From assembly GCF_036850765.1 (NCBI RefSeq), contig NC_089490.1, positions 127,004,522-127,068,521 on the forward strand: 64,000 nucleotides of DNA, in the 5' to 3' direction. Origin of the DNA: Saccopteryx bilineata. Its lineage: Eukaryota; Chordata; Mammalia; Chiroptera; Emballonuridae. Both the position numbers and the translations under genes were made by a program. This document shows positions 49,503 through 61,319 of this stretch, in pieces; the stretch's first letter is position 1; each line of letters opens with the position of its first letter. The notes beneath the pieces were generated by a model. It had not been told where the DNA came from and did no database searches. It saw only the letters and a program-made list of their open reading frames with translations.

Positions 49503-51052
49503 CCCTACAGTCTTTTGCTGAAGATGGTAGCCACATGAGTGGTTACTTTAGAGGGGGAAAAAACAAATGGTCTGACAAACCTCCTAATTTACTACAATGT
49601 TGTTCAGAACTATAGAAACAGTCTTAGACAACCCCCTGCCCCAGCTTATATTAAAGATAACCAAGCTTATTAACCAAGTCTATCCTAGAGAGGAAAAGCA
49701 TAAACTCCAACTTCTTTTTTCATGTAAAAACTGCTAGGATAAAAATTTAATAGTTGGTAAAAAAAAAAAAAAAAAAGTTCACAAGAGGAGAAAAGGAGAA
49801 TGAACTGCAAAAAGAAAAATCCAAATAAAGTACAAAAAAACTTGGGGACCAAAAACTGGGCTGAGCATTGTTAGTTATCTGGTACAGGCTTGTTTGCATA
49901 CAGATTTTCTCCTGGAGAGAAAAGAAAATGCACAAATTAGTCCTGAGAATCTATAACACATCTGGGGAGTTTCAGAAAGTCCCTCTAAACCAGAACTTTT
50001 CCTTTGGGAACCTCTGCTGCAACTAGGGAATAAAATGGCTGGAGTCCTTGTTGCCCTTGTTGGCTCAGCTGGGCTACTTCTCTGGGCTGTTGCTGGTTAC
50101 TTACTTAGCTCACAGTGTGGCGCTGCCTTTGTCTGTAGTTGCTTCTTCATTGTGCAGACCAGGTTTGACTTCTCCCAGTGCTGGCTCCTGTCTATATATG
50201 CAGACAAGTGCGCCTCCCTTGGTTAAATAAGGGCACTTTCAGCTGGTCTGGGCAACACAACACTGATAAAGATTCAGCAGGGAATTTCTAGAGGTGAAAC
50301 ACATACTTCAAAGCATAATCAGATTTCATCTTTGACCTGCCATGAAAAGGGAAGAACCATATATCTGTCCTGCCTGGATATTAATGAATAATTAATTGAG
50401 TTTGAAAACTTGTAATCTAAGATTTCTTCTGTTCCATTTGGCAGGAGCTGAAGGCGGTGTATGAAAGGGGTGGAGTAGAAGGAATTGCTTTCTTTAGGAT
50501 GCCACTCCTGGAGTGAAGCTGGTTGAGCCACTTGTACCAGGGCTACATGTATATGAGGACTCTGCTCCCCTAAGGTGTAAACTGAAACCAGTAAACCCTA
50601 AGCCTGACAGTCCACAAGTATTTTCCACATAGGTACGTGAGCACTGATACAATTATGAGGAGTTTTAGGGTGTGGGTGAAAATGCCACCTGGACCATCCC
50701 TTGGTATTTTAAGGACCTGCTGGCATTAACCCTGTCAGTGATCAACAGGCAGACAACAAAGCCACAAAAATCCTGGACTGTGCCTAATGGGAAAGAAAAA
50801 AAAATTTTTTTTTAACTTTGAGACTGAAAAAAAAACCACATCCAGAGCAAGCCCAGAATTTCTCAAGCAGGGAGGAGTGAAACTGAAAGAATGAGGAAAA
50901 TTTGCCTCAGGCAAATAAATAGTTTAATAGACCAACTGGGAAACAAAGCTGAAGAAGCTTTGGAGTGGGGTGAGGAAAACGGGGTGGGATACTGAAAGGA
51001 GGAAGTTGCAGCCTTCAGAAAGTTTTCTGGTGGTTTAAAAAAAAATGTACTT
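49503..51052. other. Intergenic, no gene recognised
   Basis: Unique DNA. A 63-codon hydrophobic frame at 50035-50226 is discussed in the findings. T- and A-runs at about 49759 and 50800 are the only low-complexity pieces. Confidence 0.5.
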
Positions 51053-51190
51053 AGGCCTGGCCTATCGTGGTACAGTTGATAAAGCACAGACCTGCAATGC
51101 TGAGGTCACCAATTTGAAACCCTGGGGTCAAGGCATATACAATAAGCAAACAACAACTAAAATGAAGCAACTGTGAATTGATACTGTATT
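51053..51190 (+). mobile_element. Type C SINE
   Basis: Old copy with head GGCCTGGCCTATCGTGG. Its tail joins an antisense type C fragment. Confidence 0.78.
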
Positions 51191-51194
51191 GATT

Positions 51195-51280
51195 TGAAAG
51201 AGAGAGAGAATGGGAAAGAAGCAGGAAGCATCAACTCATAGTAGTTGCTTCTCATGTGTGCCTTGACTGGGCAAGCCCAG
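51195..51280 (-). mobile_element. Type C SINE fragment, antisense
   Basis: Reads GAGAGAGAGAATGGG to GACTGGGCAAGCCC; head missing. Confidence 0.72.
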
Positions 51281-51447
51281 TGTTAGGCAGGTAAGTTATT
51301 TTATGCTCATTCTGTTAGAGATGGCTGCTGCGGCCTGACCTGTGGTGGCGCAGTGGATAAAGCATCAACCTGGAATGCTGAGGTTGCCGGTTTGAAACCC
51401 TGGGCTTGCCTGGTCAAGGCACATATGGGAGTTGATGCTTCCTGCTC

Positions 51448-51483
<36 letters not shown>

Positions 51484-52400
51484 CTCCCTAAAAATGGAAT
51501 AAATAAAGTTAAAAAAAAAAAAAAGATGGCCACTGTGCACGTGGGGCACCTAATTACTTTCATGCTTGGGAAGGGGTTTGGTTATGCTAATGTATGTTGG
51601 GGGAGGGCTTTTGTGCGGAAAAGTTTTAAAGGAGGAGCTAGGAGGCCATTTTAAGGAGCGGAGACCATGTTCTTGTAGAGAGAAGAGAAGAGATCACCTT
51701 GTTTCAGAGCTGAGAGGCCACGTGGAGGAGAGGAGGCAGCCAAAATGGTGGAATGCTGAAGGAGAAGCCAGTTTGTGCAGGAGAAGGAGATGGGGAACAG
51801 AGGTGAATAAAACTGGTGAGGGCCTTTGATTCTAGGGAAAAACCAGAAAGAATGGGTTTTGGTGTATTGTGTGTTTGTTTTTTACTTGTTGGCTGGTATG
51901 AGTCTAAAATAAAGGAAAATGGCTCACCAGTTTTGGGCTCCACTGTTTTTTTACAATCGTCCAAATTCAATGCGAACCTAAACCAGCACGGGCCAGGCGG
52001 CGCGGCTGTGATGGTGGCTGAGGCTACTGACCATACACCTGGTGTGGGGCAGCTGTGTTAGGCCTGCTTGTGGGGTTACCAGCTGCAAGCACTGTACTTG
52101 ATTAGCACATCAGCATGTGGTAGAGGCACATGTATGGGTGCTTGCGCTATATATAGAGAGAGAGATGCGAGACGGGGGATCATGGATGCTCACATTGCCT
52201 GCGCACTGCTGTGAGAGGCCATTTTGCTATTTGTTTGCCTGAGAGGTAGTTTCCCCTGACTGTGTGCTTGTCCGCTGTTCTGAGATTTTACTAATTGGTA
52301 ATAACCCAACGCTTTCTGGCTCTGCAGTTTCTCTACTATCTGCTCGAATCCAATGTGGACCTGCTGGGTCTCGGCCACCAGCATTATACCTGGGGTTTTG
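51281..52400 (+). mobile_element. LTR-like repeat, unclassified, with SINE insert
   Basis: Begins TGTTAGGCAGG and contains TGTGTTAGGCC again at 52054, a TATATATAG box (about 52150) and AATAAA signals (51806 and 51908). These look like one or two LTRs, but no matching partner, primer site or gag frame was found. A type C SINE splits it at 51334. Confidence 0.4.
51334..51523 (+). mobile_element. Type C SINE
   Basis: Near-consensus with (CT)n tail. Flanks AGATGGCTGCTGCG / AGATGGCCACTGTGC. Confidence 0.9.
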
Positions 52401-52529
52401 TACTGGCAACCTCAACATTCCAGGTTGATGACTTATCCACTGTGCCACCACAGGTCAGGCAATAAATAAAACCTTAAAAAAAGAAAAAGATAGAAACTTT
52501 ACTTTCTTGGGCTTGGCCAGGTAGCTTGG

Positions 52530-53000
52530 TTGATGTAAGGCCAGTGGCCATGACCATGGCCATGCAGATACAGGTTCCCATTGGATTCAGGCAGACGGTA
52601 AAGGAACAGTGGAGCCAGAAAATGGTGGGCCATTTTGTTTATTAAAGTCTCATAATGGCAGACAAACAAACAGGCAGGGAAGACCGCTTCTCTCTCACTC
52701 CCAGGGCTCCTAAGCCCCTCAGTACTCCAGATTCACTGGACTCATCGGTCCCCCACCAGCCTCAGCACTCCCCAGCACAACAGGCCAGGTGGAAATACCC
52801 CATCTTCAGCAAACAATAGCAAATAATTGCCCCTCTCCACAGCAGCAGGCAATCCGTTTTTTGCAATCTGTCGCCCTGAGGGCAAGAACCCACAGCCTTT
52901 ATAGACCACACTTACATGGCGCTGCCCCACACCAATGCAAAATACAAGCAAGCAAACCTAAACACACTGTTTCACACTTGAAACACGTTGGTTTGCCCAA
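52530..53000 (-). mobile_element. Possible antisense LTR
   Basis: CT-rich with a minus-strand AATAAA (about 52642-52637) and a TATAAAGG on the minus strand (about 52903), arranged as in an antisense LTR. No internal ERV sequence supports it. Confidence 0.35.
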
Positions 53001-53051
53001 TAGTTGGTTAGAGAGTCCTCCAGATATACTGGGCTTGCAGGTTCTTGTATA

Positions 53052-53704
53052 TGTGATAAGGTGCCAAAGAACTGTAAAACTTAGTACTGGCAATGCCATT
53101 TTAAAGAGGAAAAGTCAGGTTTCTTGCCCCCTCTTTAGAGAATGGAGGGAGAAGGATGTGGGAGCTTCCTAGCTTACAAGGACAACTGGGTCTTTAGTTT
53201 ATAGTTCTCTGAAAGAATAAAGGTTGTCTGAAGAACTTTCTTTCCCTTTCAATAAGAGACAATATTTACATATCCTACTGATTTTAACTCTTCCTCCCTT
53301 TCTGGAATCCTGAGAGTAACATATACCTCTAGACAAAGGGATGGGAGGTAGACACTAAGAGATTTGTGAATGTCTGATATGTAGAGCGACATTGCTGTTG
53401 TGTCGCCTTGTAAGTTTTAATGTGTAGGAATGTTTTTTATAGATCCCATAGACAAATGTTATAAGCTTGTTAATAATTGATTATTGTGTCATGTTCCCCT
53501 TCCTTTTCCCCCCAACCTGTATGTGATCAAGTCTATATAACGAGCTGCAGGGATATTTTACACACACACGATTTGGGTCAGCTATACTCCATGTAAGTCA
53601 TATGCAGCCGGCTTATTAATAAATCTCTTCCTAAATATTCTTCTGTATCCTGTCTTGGTGTCTCTGCGTAAACCTGTGGAATTAAGGTACATTACTTTAC
53701 AATA
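53052..53704 (+). repeat. 5' LTR of gamma-like ERV
   Basis: 653 bp starting TGTGATAAGG. CTATATAAC TATA box (about 53533), AATAAA (about 53619). The 3' end has TA in place of CA. Same family as the solo LTR at 3876. Confidence 0.83.
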
Positions 53705-53706
53705 TT

Positions 53707-53724
53707 TGGGGGCTTGTCTGGGGT
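53707..53724 (+). promoter_or_regulatory. Primer binding site, tRNA-Pro type
   Basis: TGGGGGCTTGTCTGGGGT matches the proline-tRNA site at 15 of 18 bases. Two of the three changes are CpG to TpG decay. Confidence 0.8.
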
Positions 53725-54986
53725 GCCGGTGTTCTGTGTCACCAGGTAAAGACACCTGGATTGGCTGGTCTTTCCAGAGGGTTGCCTGACCCTGCTTGGA
53801 TCTTGAGGAGAGGCACCACCTGAGATGTTTCAGGGCTTCTGTTTTCCTGTGGAGTTCGGACAACAACTCGGCAGACACCTCCAGTCCCCAAATTTGACAA
53901 TTCAGCAAAGAAATCCAGGAGGTAAGTAAAGCAACTCTTTTGCTTTACTGAATTCTAGCTTTTTGTTTGTTCTGAATTCTAGCTTTTCTGTTTGGGACTA
54001 GTCAATTTGGAACTATTGCGTGGGGATTGGACGTGGTCTTACTCATGCAGTAGACTCTCCAAGACCAAGACGTTGGTGGAGAGTTTAATGTGCTCTCAGG
54101 AAAAGACATTAGTGGGGACATTTGGTAGTGCTCTCAGGAAGAGACCTGAGTGGGGACTGAGTTATTCAGTCCTGTTCTGAACTTCCAGGGACACCTTTGT
54201 GCTTGTCGAGATCTCATTCTTTGCTTTTATTGTTTCTGTCTAAAACCCCTGAGTGATGGTGTGTAAGTGATGCCTGAGCCTAAGTTCCAAAGGTACACAG
54301 CTAGGTGAGCACCTGAGAGGCCCCTCATGGGGAACTGCTTCCTTTGTTAAACTGTGTGCCTAAAAGTCAAGTGTAAGTGTAAATAGTAAATGATCTGTTT
54401 TGTAAGTTCTCTTTGTCAGGAAAATCTCTGGTGTAATTTTAATTGGAATAAGTAAAGTGTGCTCATTTAAATTTCTTGATTTGTGTGATTGTATGTGAAG
54501 TCTTTGTTTAATGTCTAAACATGTCTGTTTTTAAGGCCTGAATTAAGTTCTTGCATGCAAAAATTGGAAATTTCTGGCTTAAAACCAGAGGGCAAAAGTG
54601 GAGGGAAATTCCTAAACAAGCCCACAAATTATAAAACTAGCAAAATTCATAGAAGTATTAAAAATTCTTAAATGGTGAATTGTCTGTACTGTAGATTCTC
54701 TTTGTCCAAGAAACCTCTTGTGACATTTCATGGTATGGGCCTCTTTCCCCAGACCCACTAAATCTCTTTTCTTGGATCCAAGACCTCTGGCTTCAAGAAA
54801 CTCTGACTTCTTTCCTGAAGAAATTGTCTTTTTCTGATGATGATTGACACTTCTGTAGTCAAACATCTTTTATTCTGAGTGCTAGTTAATTATCTGTCTC
54901 ATCTTTCTTGCCTTTTATTGGTGTGCTGATTCCTGCATCCTCCCAGACAGTTTCAATTTTATAAATCAGTGCCCCAGCTATTAAAT

Positions 54987-55247
54987 ATGGGAGGAGGGCC
55001 CAGTGCACAAAAGACCCCCATAGGTTGTCTCCTAAAGCACTTTCAAGAAGCCTATGGAGACAATCGTGGGTATGGAATTAAATGGTCGAAAGGAAGACTT
55101 CACACTATCTGTGAATCAGAATGGCCCAACTTCAGGGTTAGATGGCCACAGGCCAGGACTTTTAATCCCCGGGTGGTAAGGGCAGTCTGGAATATGGTGA
55201 CCAGGGATCCAGGCTACCCTGACCAGTTTCCCTACATTGATCAATGA
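54987..55247 (+). pseudogene. ERV gag matrix remnant
   Basis: Open frame of 86 codons beginning Met-Gly (the myristoylation site of gag matrix). The string ending VTRDPGYPDQFPYIDQ is characteristic of mammalian gammaretroviral matrix. It stops where capsid would follow. I used the ATG at 54987; the frame is open a little upstream. Confidence 0.82.
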
Positions 55248-56066
55248 CTAAACTTAACAATGAACCCATCACAATGGCTAAAAGCATGCTCCATACAGAG
55301 AGAGTGCCACATCTTCCTAGTCCGGCTAGATTTGAGTCTAAAACAGGATAAAAGGATAGCTAAAGTAGTAGTAGCAGCACTCCAAGAGACGAACTCTTTT
55401 AAGGACAAGGGGCCCCCAAGGGAGCAAAATAAAGGAGGAGAAGGAAGCAATTCGAGAGAAGGACTAGGACACTGCTAGGAAAGAATCAGTGCACATACTG
55501 CAAAGAGGAGAGGGCTGAGGAATGCACTCTGGGAAATGTTTCTTCAGCCTCTGGGGGCAAAGGGCTGGCAAGTAAGCGGTTTGGGCGAGGGAACAGTGGG
55601 TGGGATGGGCTGGGATGTGCTGTATGTGGAGCGGCGAGGAAGGGTGCTGGAGTAAGGTGGCTGGGACAACTAAGGGTGGGGGGACTGGAGGAAGTATAGA
55701 GTAGAAACTAGTTTCAGATATTCAGATGTCCACTTACTGGACAAAAGAAGTTTTGCCCATTTAGAAGTGCAAGGTAGGAATAATATTAAAAAGATTAGAA
55801 CTTTTCTTTAGAAAAATCTTAGAGAAAGAAAAGGGAACCGGGCCAAATAAATATGTTTGGAAAATAACAAACTATGGCTGTGGACCTTGTTGATTATCAG
55901 TTTCTTGAAATGAATTACAGCTAAAAGAAGGAGAATGAGTGATAGGATTATGGGGAAGGGCTATTGTCTACCTAATGTTTTGCAGGGAGAGCAGAGAGAA
56001 TGCAGAGTGCTGAAGAGGAAGCCAGTTTTGCAGGGAAAGAAGCCATGTTTGCAAAAAGAAAAAGTA
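55248..56066 (+). pseudogene. ERV gag remainder, degraded
   Basis: A lysine- and arginine-rich frame (55260-55478) fits the capsid/nucleocapsid junction, most of capsid being deleted. At about 55490 a nucleocapsid knuckle begins CTYCKEERAEEC and has lost its histidine and two residues. Beyond 55540 only G-rich, unassignable sequence. Confidence 0.6.
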
Positions 56067-56648
56067 CAGTGTGTCCGTAAAGTCATGGTGCACTTTTGAC
56101 TGGTCACAGGAAAGTGACAAAAGATGATAGAAATGTGAAATCTGCACCAAATAAAAGGAAAACCCTCCCAGTTTCTGTAGGATGATGTGGTAGCATGTGC
56201 GCATGCACAGATGATGACATAATACCATGTATACAGCGGAGCAGCCCACGCCCATGCCAGTCGAGATGTGGATGGTACAGAGGAAAGTCCAGTGTGTTCT
56301 GTGGCTCGCTAAATTCAAATTCGTGACCAAAGTGCAACGTGAATATCGGCGCATTTATAACGAAGCTAACATTACTCGGTGGGATAAACAGTTGAAGGAA
56401 ACCAGCAGTTTGGTGGAGAAACCCCATTCTGGTAGGCCAACAGTCAGTGACAAGTCTGTAGAGGCTATACAGGATAGCTACCTAAGGAGCCCTAAAAAAT
56501 CTGTGCATGAGCCCACATCGAACTGCACTGAATAGGTATGAAACTGGGAGAGTTTTCCTTTTATTTGGTGCAGATTTCACATTTCTATTGTATTTTGTTG
56601 CTTTCCTGTGACTGGTCAAAAGTGCACCATGACTTTACATACACACTC
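56067..56648 (+). mobile_element. Mariner element, deletion derivative, 582 bp
   Basis: TA duplication at 56065 and 56649. Terminal inverted repeats (CAGTGTGTCCGTAAAGTC start) extend inward for roughly 100 bp on each side. An open frame at 56227-56535 encodes the N-terminal helix-turn-helix part of a mariner transposase (KVQREYRRIYN, RWDKQLKETSSLVEK, GRPTVSD, RSPKKS). The catalytic DDD domain is deleted, so the copy could not move on its own. Confidence 0.9.
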
Positions 56649-56682
56649 TATTTTCTATATTAGAAATGTATGTGTTATTTTT

Positions 56683-57077
56683 TTTTCTTTTTTTCATTTT
56701 TCTGAAGCTGGAAACAGGGAGAGACAGTCAGACAGACTCCCACATGCGTCCGACCGGGATCCACCTGGCACGCCCACCAGGGGCGATGCTCTGCCCACCA
56801 GGGGGCGATGCTCTGCCCATCCTGGGCGTTGCCATGTTGCGACCAGAGCCACTCTAGCGCCTGAGGCAGAGGCCACAGAGCCAACCCCAGCGCCCGGGCC
56901 ATTTTTGCTCCAATGGAGCCTTGGCTGCCGGAGGGGAAGAGAGAGACAGAGAGGAAGGCACGGCGGAGGGGTGGAGAAGCAAATGGGCGCTTCTCCTGTG
57001 TGCCCTGGCCGGGAATCGAACCCGGGTCCTCCGCACGCTAGGCCAACGCTCTACCGCTGAGCCAACCGGCCAGGGCC
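56683..57077 (-). mobile_element. Type A SINE next to mariner
   Basis: Near-consensus. Flanks TGTATGTGTTATTTT / TGTATATGTTATTTT. Confidence 0.93.
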
Positions 57078-57827
57078 TGTATATGTTATTTTAAGAGTCT
57101 TTTGTTAAGTCTCCTCTTTATTTGCTATTTCATAGCCCTGTGATGTTGAAATCTTGGCTTAAATATTAGGGAATATATATTGATTATTAATGATATCTTT
57201 TTATGTGGTATATAAATGTTTAGCTTATTATCATTTTTGAAGCAGTATTGTTCAATATTAGGTCACCAGACCCAGAGTGACAAATACTAGTATTGATTGG
57301 CTTAATGGTAGAATTCTCAACATAATAGGTGGAAAGGAGAAAATAGGTAACTAATTGTGGTAGTAGGAAACATTTAAGTTTTGAGCCCAGATTAAAAGGG
57401 CTAAAGGATGTGAACAGAAACCTGTTTCTCTTGAGCTTTTTAGACATTATCTGTTAGGGTGCGTAAAGTTACAGCATAAAGAAGGTAGGTTTTCTTGGAA
57501 TGTAAAAGAAATTTGTGAGTAAGTAGAATATAAGATTTATTCTATGAAATATTGGTCATTTCAGTTGGTGCTTTTAATTAAACCTTTAGAATTTGAGACA
57601 TAAATGTAATAGGAAATAATTTAAATCCTTTTTTTCCCAAAGTGACCTATACAATTAGAAAGCTCAGAATCCCCTTTATCAGGGAAGCTTCGAACCCTAA
57701 CAGGACTGTTAGAATTTGTACTGTACATACGCTGCCCCACTTAAGACAATCAAGAACACCTCGAGAAAATATTTCTTGTTGCCTGGCCTAAGTGGGATTC
57801 TAGCACCCAAACAAGTGAGGACATTCT
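57078..57827 (+). pseudogene. ERV interior, weak gag/pol remnant
   Basis: AT-rich. Around 57680-57780 a frame with LRTLTGLLEFVLY is reminiscent of gammaretroviral capsid, which would be out of order after nucleocapsid; I am not sure of it. Nothing else is recognised. Confidence 0.3.
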
Positions 57828-58170
57828 TTTTTTTCTTTTTTCAGAGACAGAGAGAGAGTCAGAGAGAGAGGGAGAGACAGGGACAGACAGACAGGAACGA
57901 AGAGAGATGAGAAGCATCAGTCATTAGTTTTTCATTGAGCTTTGCGACACCTTAGTTGTTCATTGATTGCTTTCTCATATGTGCCATGACCGCGGGCCTT
58001 CAGCAGACCGAGCAACCCCTTGCTTGAGCCAGAGACCTTGGGTCCAAGCTGGTGAGCTTTGCTCAAACCAGATGAGTCCACGCTCAAGCTGGCGACCTCA
58101 GGGGTCTCGAACCTGGGTCCTCTGCATCCCAGTCCAGTGCTCTATCCACTGCGCCACCACCTGGTCAGGC
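57828..58170 (-). mobile_element. Type B SINE
   Basis: Target duplication ACAAGTGAGGACATTCTT / ACAAGTGAGGATATTCTT at 57811 and 58171. Confidence 0.94.
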
Positions 58171-58519
58171 ACAAGTGAGGATATTCTTAGACACTTTCCA
58201 CCAGTTCCTGTTAGCCAAGATCAGAAAAGATACTGAGGCAGTCAGCTTAGCAATCAGCTCTAGAAATTAGAAAAGAAATGTATTAAAAGTTTTTAAAAAG
58301 TTAGCATCGTCAGCTGCTAAAAATAAATAATACTAAGCATTTTGGAAGGGACATTGTACCTCCCTCAATCACATAACTCTGCTTGGCCCCTAAGATGACT
58401 GATTAGTCAACTACGGGTAAGATTCCTGAAGGCAGGAACAACCTAAAAGACAGGCACAGTCGAAAAGGGACCATCCGGAGAAGGCTTAAGAACTAACAAA
58501 GGTGAGGCTCAAACCTGCA

Positions 58520-58665
58520 CCCAACAATGCGGAAGCCTGCTCCCCTGAAATAGTGGTCATCATCCACTGTCCAGAGCACCAAAAGAGGGGGACTCCCTAG
58601 AAACTCAAGAAAAACCAAGCAGCTGATGATACTACCAGTAAAATAGGCCTAAAACTAGTGGAGTT
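58520..58665 (+). pseudogene. ERV pol RNase H fragment
   Basis: Frame with IVVIIHCPEHQKRGTP, then a stop, then KNQAADDTTSKIG, matching the C-terminal end of gammaretroviral RNase H (the histidine loop and final active-site aspartate region). Confidence 0.72.
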
Positions 58666-58774
58666 TTTAGGAAATTTTAGTGACTTTTACTAGAACCCTG
58701 TTGCCTAAGGTTTATTCACAACCAATTAGAAAAAGATTTTGCCAGCAGGAAAGGGGTAATTAGAAAAGCCAGGC

Positions 58775-59100
58775 CTGACCAGGTGGTGGCACAGTGGATA
58801 GAGCATTGGACTGGGATACAGAGGGCCCAGGTTCAAGACTCCGAGGTCACCAGCTTGAGCGCGGGCTCATTTGCTTTGAGCAAAGCTCACCAGCTTGGAC
58901 CCAAGGTCTCTGGCTCAATCAAGTGGTTACTTGGTCTGCTATAGCCCCACAGTCAAGGCACATATGAGAAAGCAATCAGTGAACAACTAAGGTGTCCCAA
59001 TGAGAAACTAATGATTGATGCTTCTCATCTCTCTCCGTTTCTGTCTGCCCTCATCTATCCCTCTCTATCGCACTCTCTGTCTCTGTAAAAAAAAAAAAAA
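58775..59100 (+). mobile_element. Type B SINE
   Basis: Full length, A-tail of about 14; flanks AAAAGCCAGG / AAAGGCCAGA. Confidence 0.9.
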
Positions 59101-59207
59101 GGCCAGACTTTGAATCTATTACAGAAGGCATAATATCCGAGTGTTTAGTCTGTGCCCCAAATAAATACTAAGCAAAGTAAAGAAATTATAAAAAGAAACA
59201 GGGAGAG

Positions 59208-59603
59208 GCCCTGGCCGGTTGGCTCAGTGGTAGAGCGTCGGCCTGGCATGCAGAAGTCCCTGGTTCACTTCCAGGCCAGGGCACACAGGAGAAGCGCCCA
59301 TCTGCTTCTCCACCCCTCCCCCTCTCCTTCCTCTCTGTCTCTCTCTTCCCCTCCCGCAGCCAAGGCTCCATTGGAGCAAAGATGGCCCGGGCGCTGGGGA
59401 TGGCTCCTTGGCCTCTGCCCCAGGTGCAAGAGTGGCTCTGGTCGCAACAGAGCGACGCCCCGGAGGGGCAGAGCATCGCCCCCTGGTGGGCAGAGCGTCG
59501 CCCCCTGGTGGGTGTGCCGGGTGGATCCCAGTCGGGCGCATGCGGGAGTCTGTCTGTCTCTCCCCATTTCTAGCTTCAGAAAAATACCAAAAAAAAAAAA
59601 AAA
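59208..59603 (+). mobile_element. Type A SINE
   Basis: Near-consensus but with no target duplication. Its A-tail runs straight into the LTR remnant, which suggests a deletion at or after insertion. Confidence 0.92.
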
Positions 59604-59775
59604 GTCTATATAACAAGCTTCAGGGCTATTTTGCACACACGATTTGGGTCAGCTATACGCCATGTAAGTCATATGCAGCCGGCTTATTAATAAATCCTCT
59701 CCTAAAAATTCTTCTGTGTCCTACCTTGGTGTCTCTGCATAAACTCGTGGAATTAAGATACATTACTTTACAACA
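59604..59775 (+). repeat. Truncated 3' LTR of gamma-like ERV
   Basis: Matches the last 175 bp of the LTR at 53052-53704, from GTCTATATAAC to TTTACAACA. The first 480 bp are gone. Confidence 0.85.
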
Positions 59776-59880
59776 TACAAGAATCAACCAGTGAATGCAT
59801 GGATAAGTAGATCAACAAATTGATGTTTCTCTCTCTCCCTTCTTCTCTTTCTCTAAAATCAATAAGTTAAAAAAAAAAAA
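59776..59880 (+). mobile_element. Type D SINE, tail only
   Basis: Starts at TACAAGAATCAACC, exactly at the LTR end; head missing. Confidence 0.75.
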
Positions 59881-59883
59881 TTA

Positions 59884-60188
59884 GCCTGATCAGGCGGTGG
59901 CGCAGTGGATAGAGCATCGTCGACAAGGTCGCCAGCTTGAGCGGGGGCTCATCTGGTTTGAGCAAAGCTCACCAGCTTGGACCCAAGGTCGCTGGCTCGA
60001 GCAAGGAGTTACTTGGTCTGCTGAAGGCCCATGATCAATGCACATATGAGAAAGCAATCAGTGAAGAACTAAGGTGTCACAACAAAAAACTGATGATTGA
60101 TGCTTCTCATCTCTCTCCGTTCCTGTCTGTCACTACCTATCCCTCTCTCTGACTCTCTCTCTGTCCCTGTAAAAAAAAAAAATTAAAA
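59884..60188 (+). mobile_element. Type B SINE, internally deleted head
   Basis: About 33 bp between the A box and GGTCGCCAGCTTGAG are missing, including the B box. Confidence 0.87.
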
Positions 60189-60189
60189 T

Positions 60190-60345
60190 ATTTCTGGACA
60201 GAGAGCATTGTCCCAGTATGCAAAGGTTGTGAGTTCAATCTCTGGTAAGGGCTCATACAGAAACACATTTGTTTCTCTCTCTCTGTCTCTCAAATCAATA
60301 AGTAATTCTTTTTAATAAAATAAAAATAAAAATAAAAATTTGCTT
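60190..60345 (+). mobile_element. Type D SINE
   Basis: Head starts in the A box; tail is AAATCAATAAG then AAAT repeats. Confidence 0.78.
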
Positions 60346-60777
60346 AAGTGTGGAGGATAGAGAAGCCTAGAGCAGCCTCAAAGAGTGCATGGCCACATGT
60401 ACGTAGCCAGTGGAATGGTAAAAAGTCCGAGAGGTCAGCCATTTCCTGGTTTTTGGTAACTTGAGAACGGTAACCTTTACTTTACTAATGGTAATGGAGG
60501 AGTTGTGTACTTAAGTGGCTAGGGCTTTGTTATGGAATATAACCCTACTTCTGGGTGTTGGAGGTTTCTCTTTTTTCAGGCTTATTTTCTTGTGCAATCT
60601 TGTCTGAAGTTTTTGAGGGCAGACTTCCAAGGCTCAGAAAAATGGTAGATGGCAAGTTTTATGGTTTTTGTCTTTTAATCATTTTGAGGGAAACATTAAT
60701 TTGAGATAAAATTAAAGCAAGTTTTGTAAAAAGTTTTTACTTTTAGTTTGGGGTAATGAAGCATTTAATTTACTTTT
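60346..60777. other. Intergenic, nothing recognised
   Basis: Unique sequence between SINEs. Confidence 0.5.
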
Positions 60778-61104
60778 TTTTTTTTTCAGAAAGAGAGAGA
60801 GAGAGGGATAGACAGGGACGGACAGACAGGAACGGAGAGAGATGAGAAGCATCAATCATTAGTTTTTCATTGCATGTTGCAACACCTTAGTTGTTCATTG
60901 ATAGCTTTCTCATATGTGCCTTGACCGCAAGCCTTCAGCAGATCGAGTAACCCCTTGAAGGAGCCAGCAACCTTGGGTTCAAGCTGGTGGGCTTTTTGCT
61001 CAAACCAGATGAGCCCGAGCTCAATCTGGCGACTCGGGTCTTGAACCTGGGTCCTCTGAATCCCAGTCCAATGCTCTACCCACTGCGCCACCGCCTGGTC
61101 AGGC
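60778..61104 (-). mobile_element. Type B SINE
   Basis: Antisense full-length copy; head end CACCGCCTGGTCAGG. Confidence 0.9.
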
Positions 61105-61107
61105 TAA

Positions 61108-61112
61108 CTTAC

Positions 61113-61142
<30 letters not shown>
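61108..61142. repeat. (ATT)n microsatellite
   Basis: Eleven ATT units between two SINEs. Confidence 0.93.
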
Positions 61143-61144
<2 letters not shown>

Positions 61145-61215
61145 ATTTTAGAGAGAGGAAGGGAGAGAGAGATTGAGAGAGACAGAACCATCAATTTGTT
61201 GTTCCACTGATTACT
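61143..61215 (-). mobile_element. Type D SINE, tail fragment
   Basis: Antisense tail (TTTTAGAGAGAGGAAGGG to CATCAATTTGTTGTTCC). Confidence 0.7.
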
Positions 61216-61319
61216 GGGGAACAATTTTTTTTTTTTCATTTTCTGTTGCAAGAGGTTTTAGAACTTTTTCTATATATTTCTGCATTGCTGATTCCAAATC
61301 TAAAATCCATTTATTTGGG

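Larger units (their letters stand above)
53052..59775 (+). mobile_element. Gammaretrovirus-like ERV, heavily degraded
   Basis: 5' LTR (53052-53704), tRNA-Pro-type primer site, splice donor (CAGGAG|GTAAGT at 53921), gag matrix, a nucleocapsid knuckle, an RNase H piece and a truncated 3' LTR (59604-59775). Mariner, type A and type B elements have inserted into it. No env was recognised, and most of pol is missing. Confidence 0.82.
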
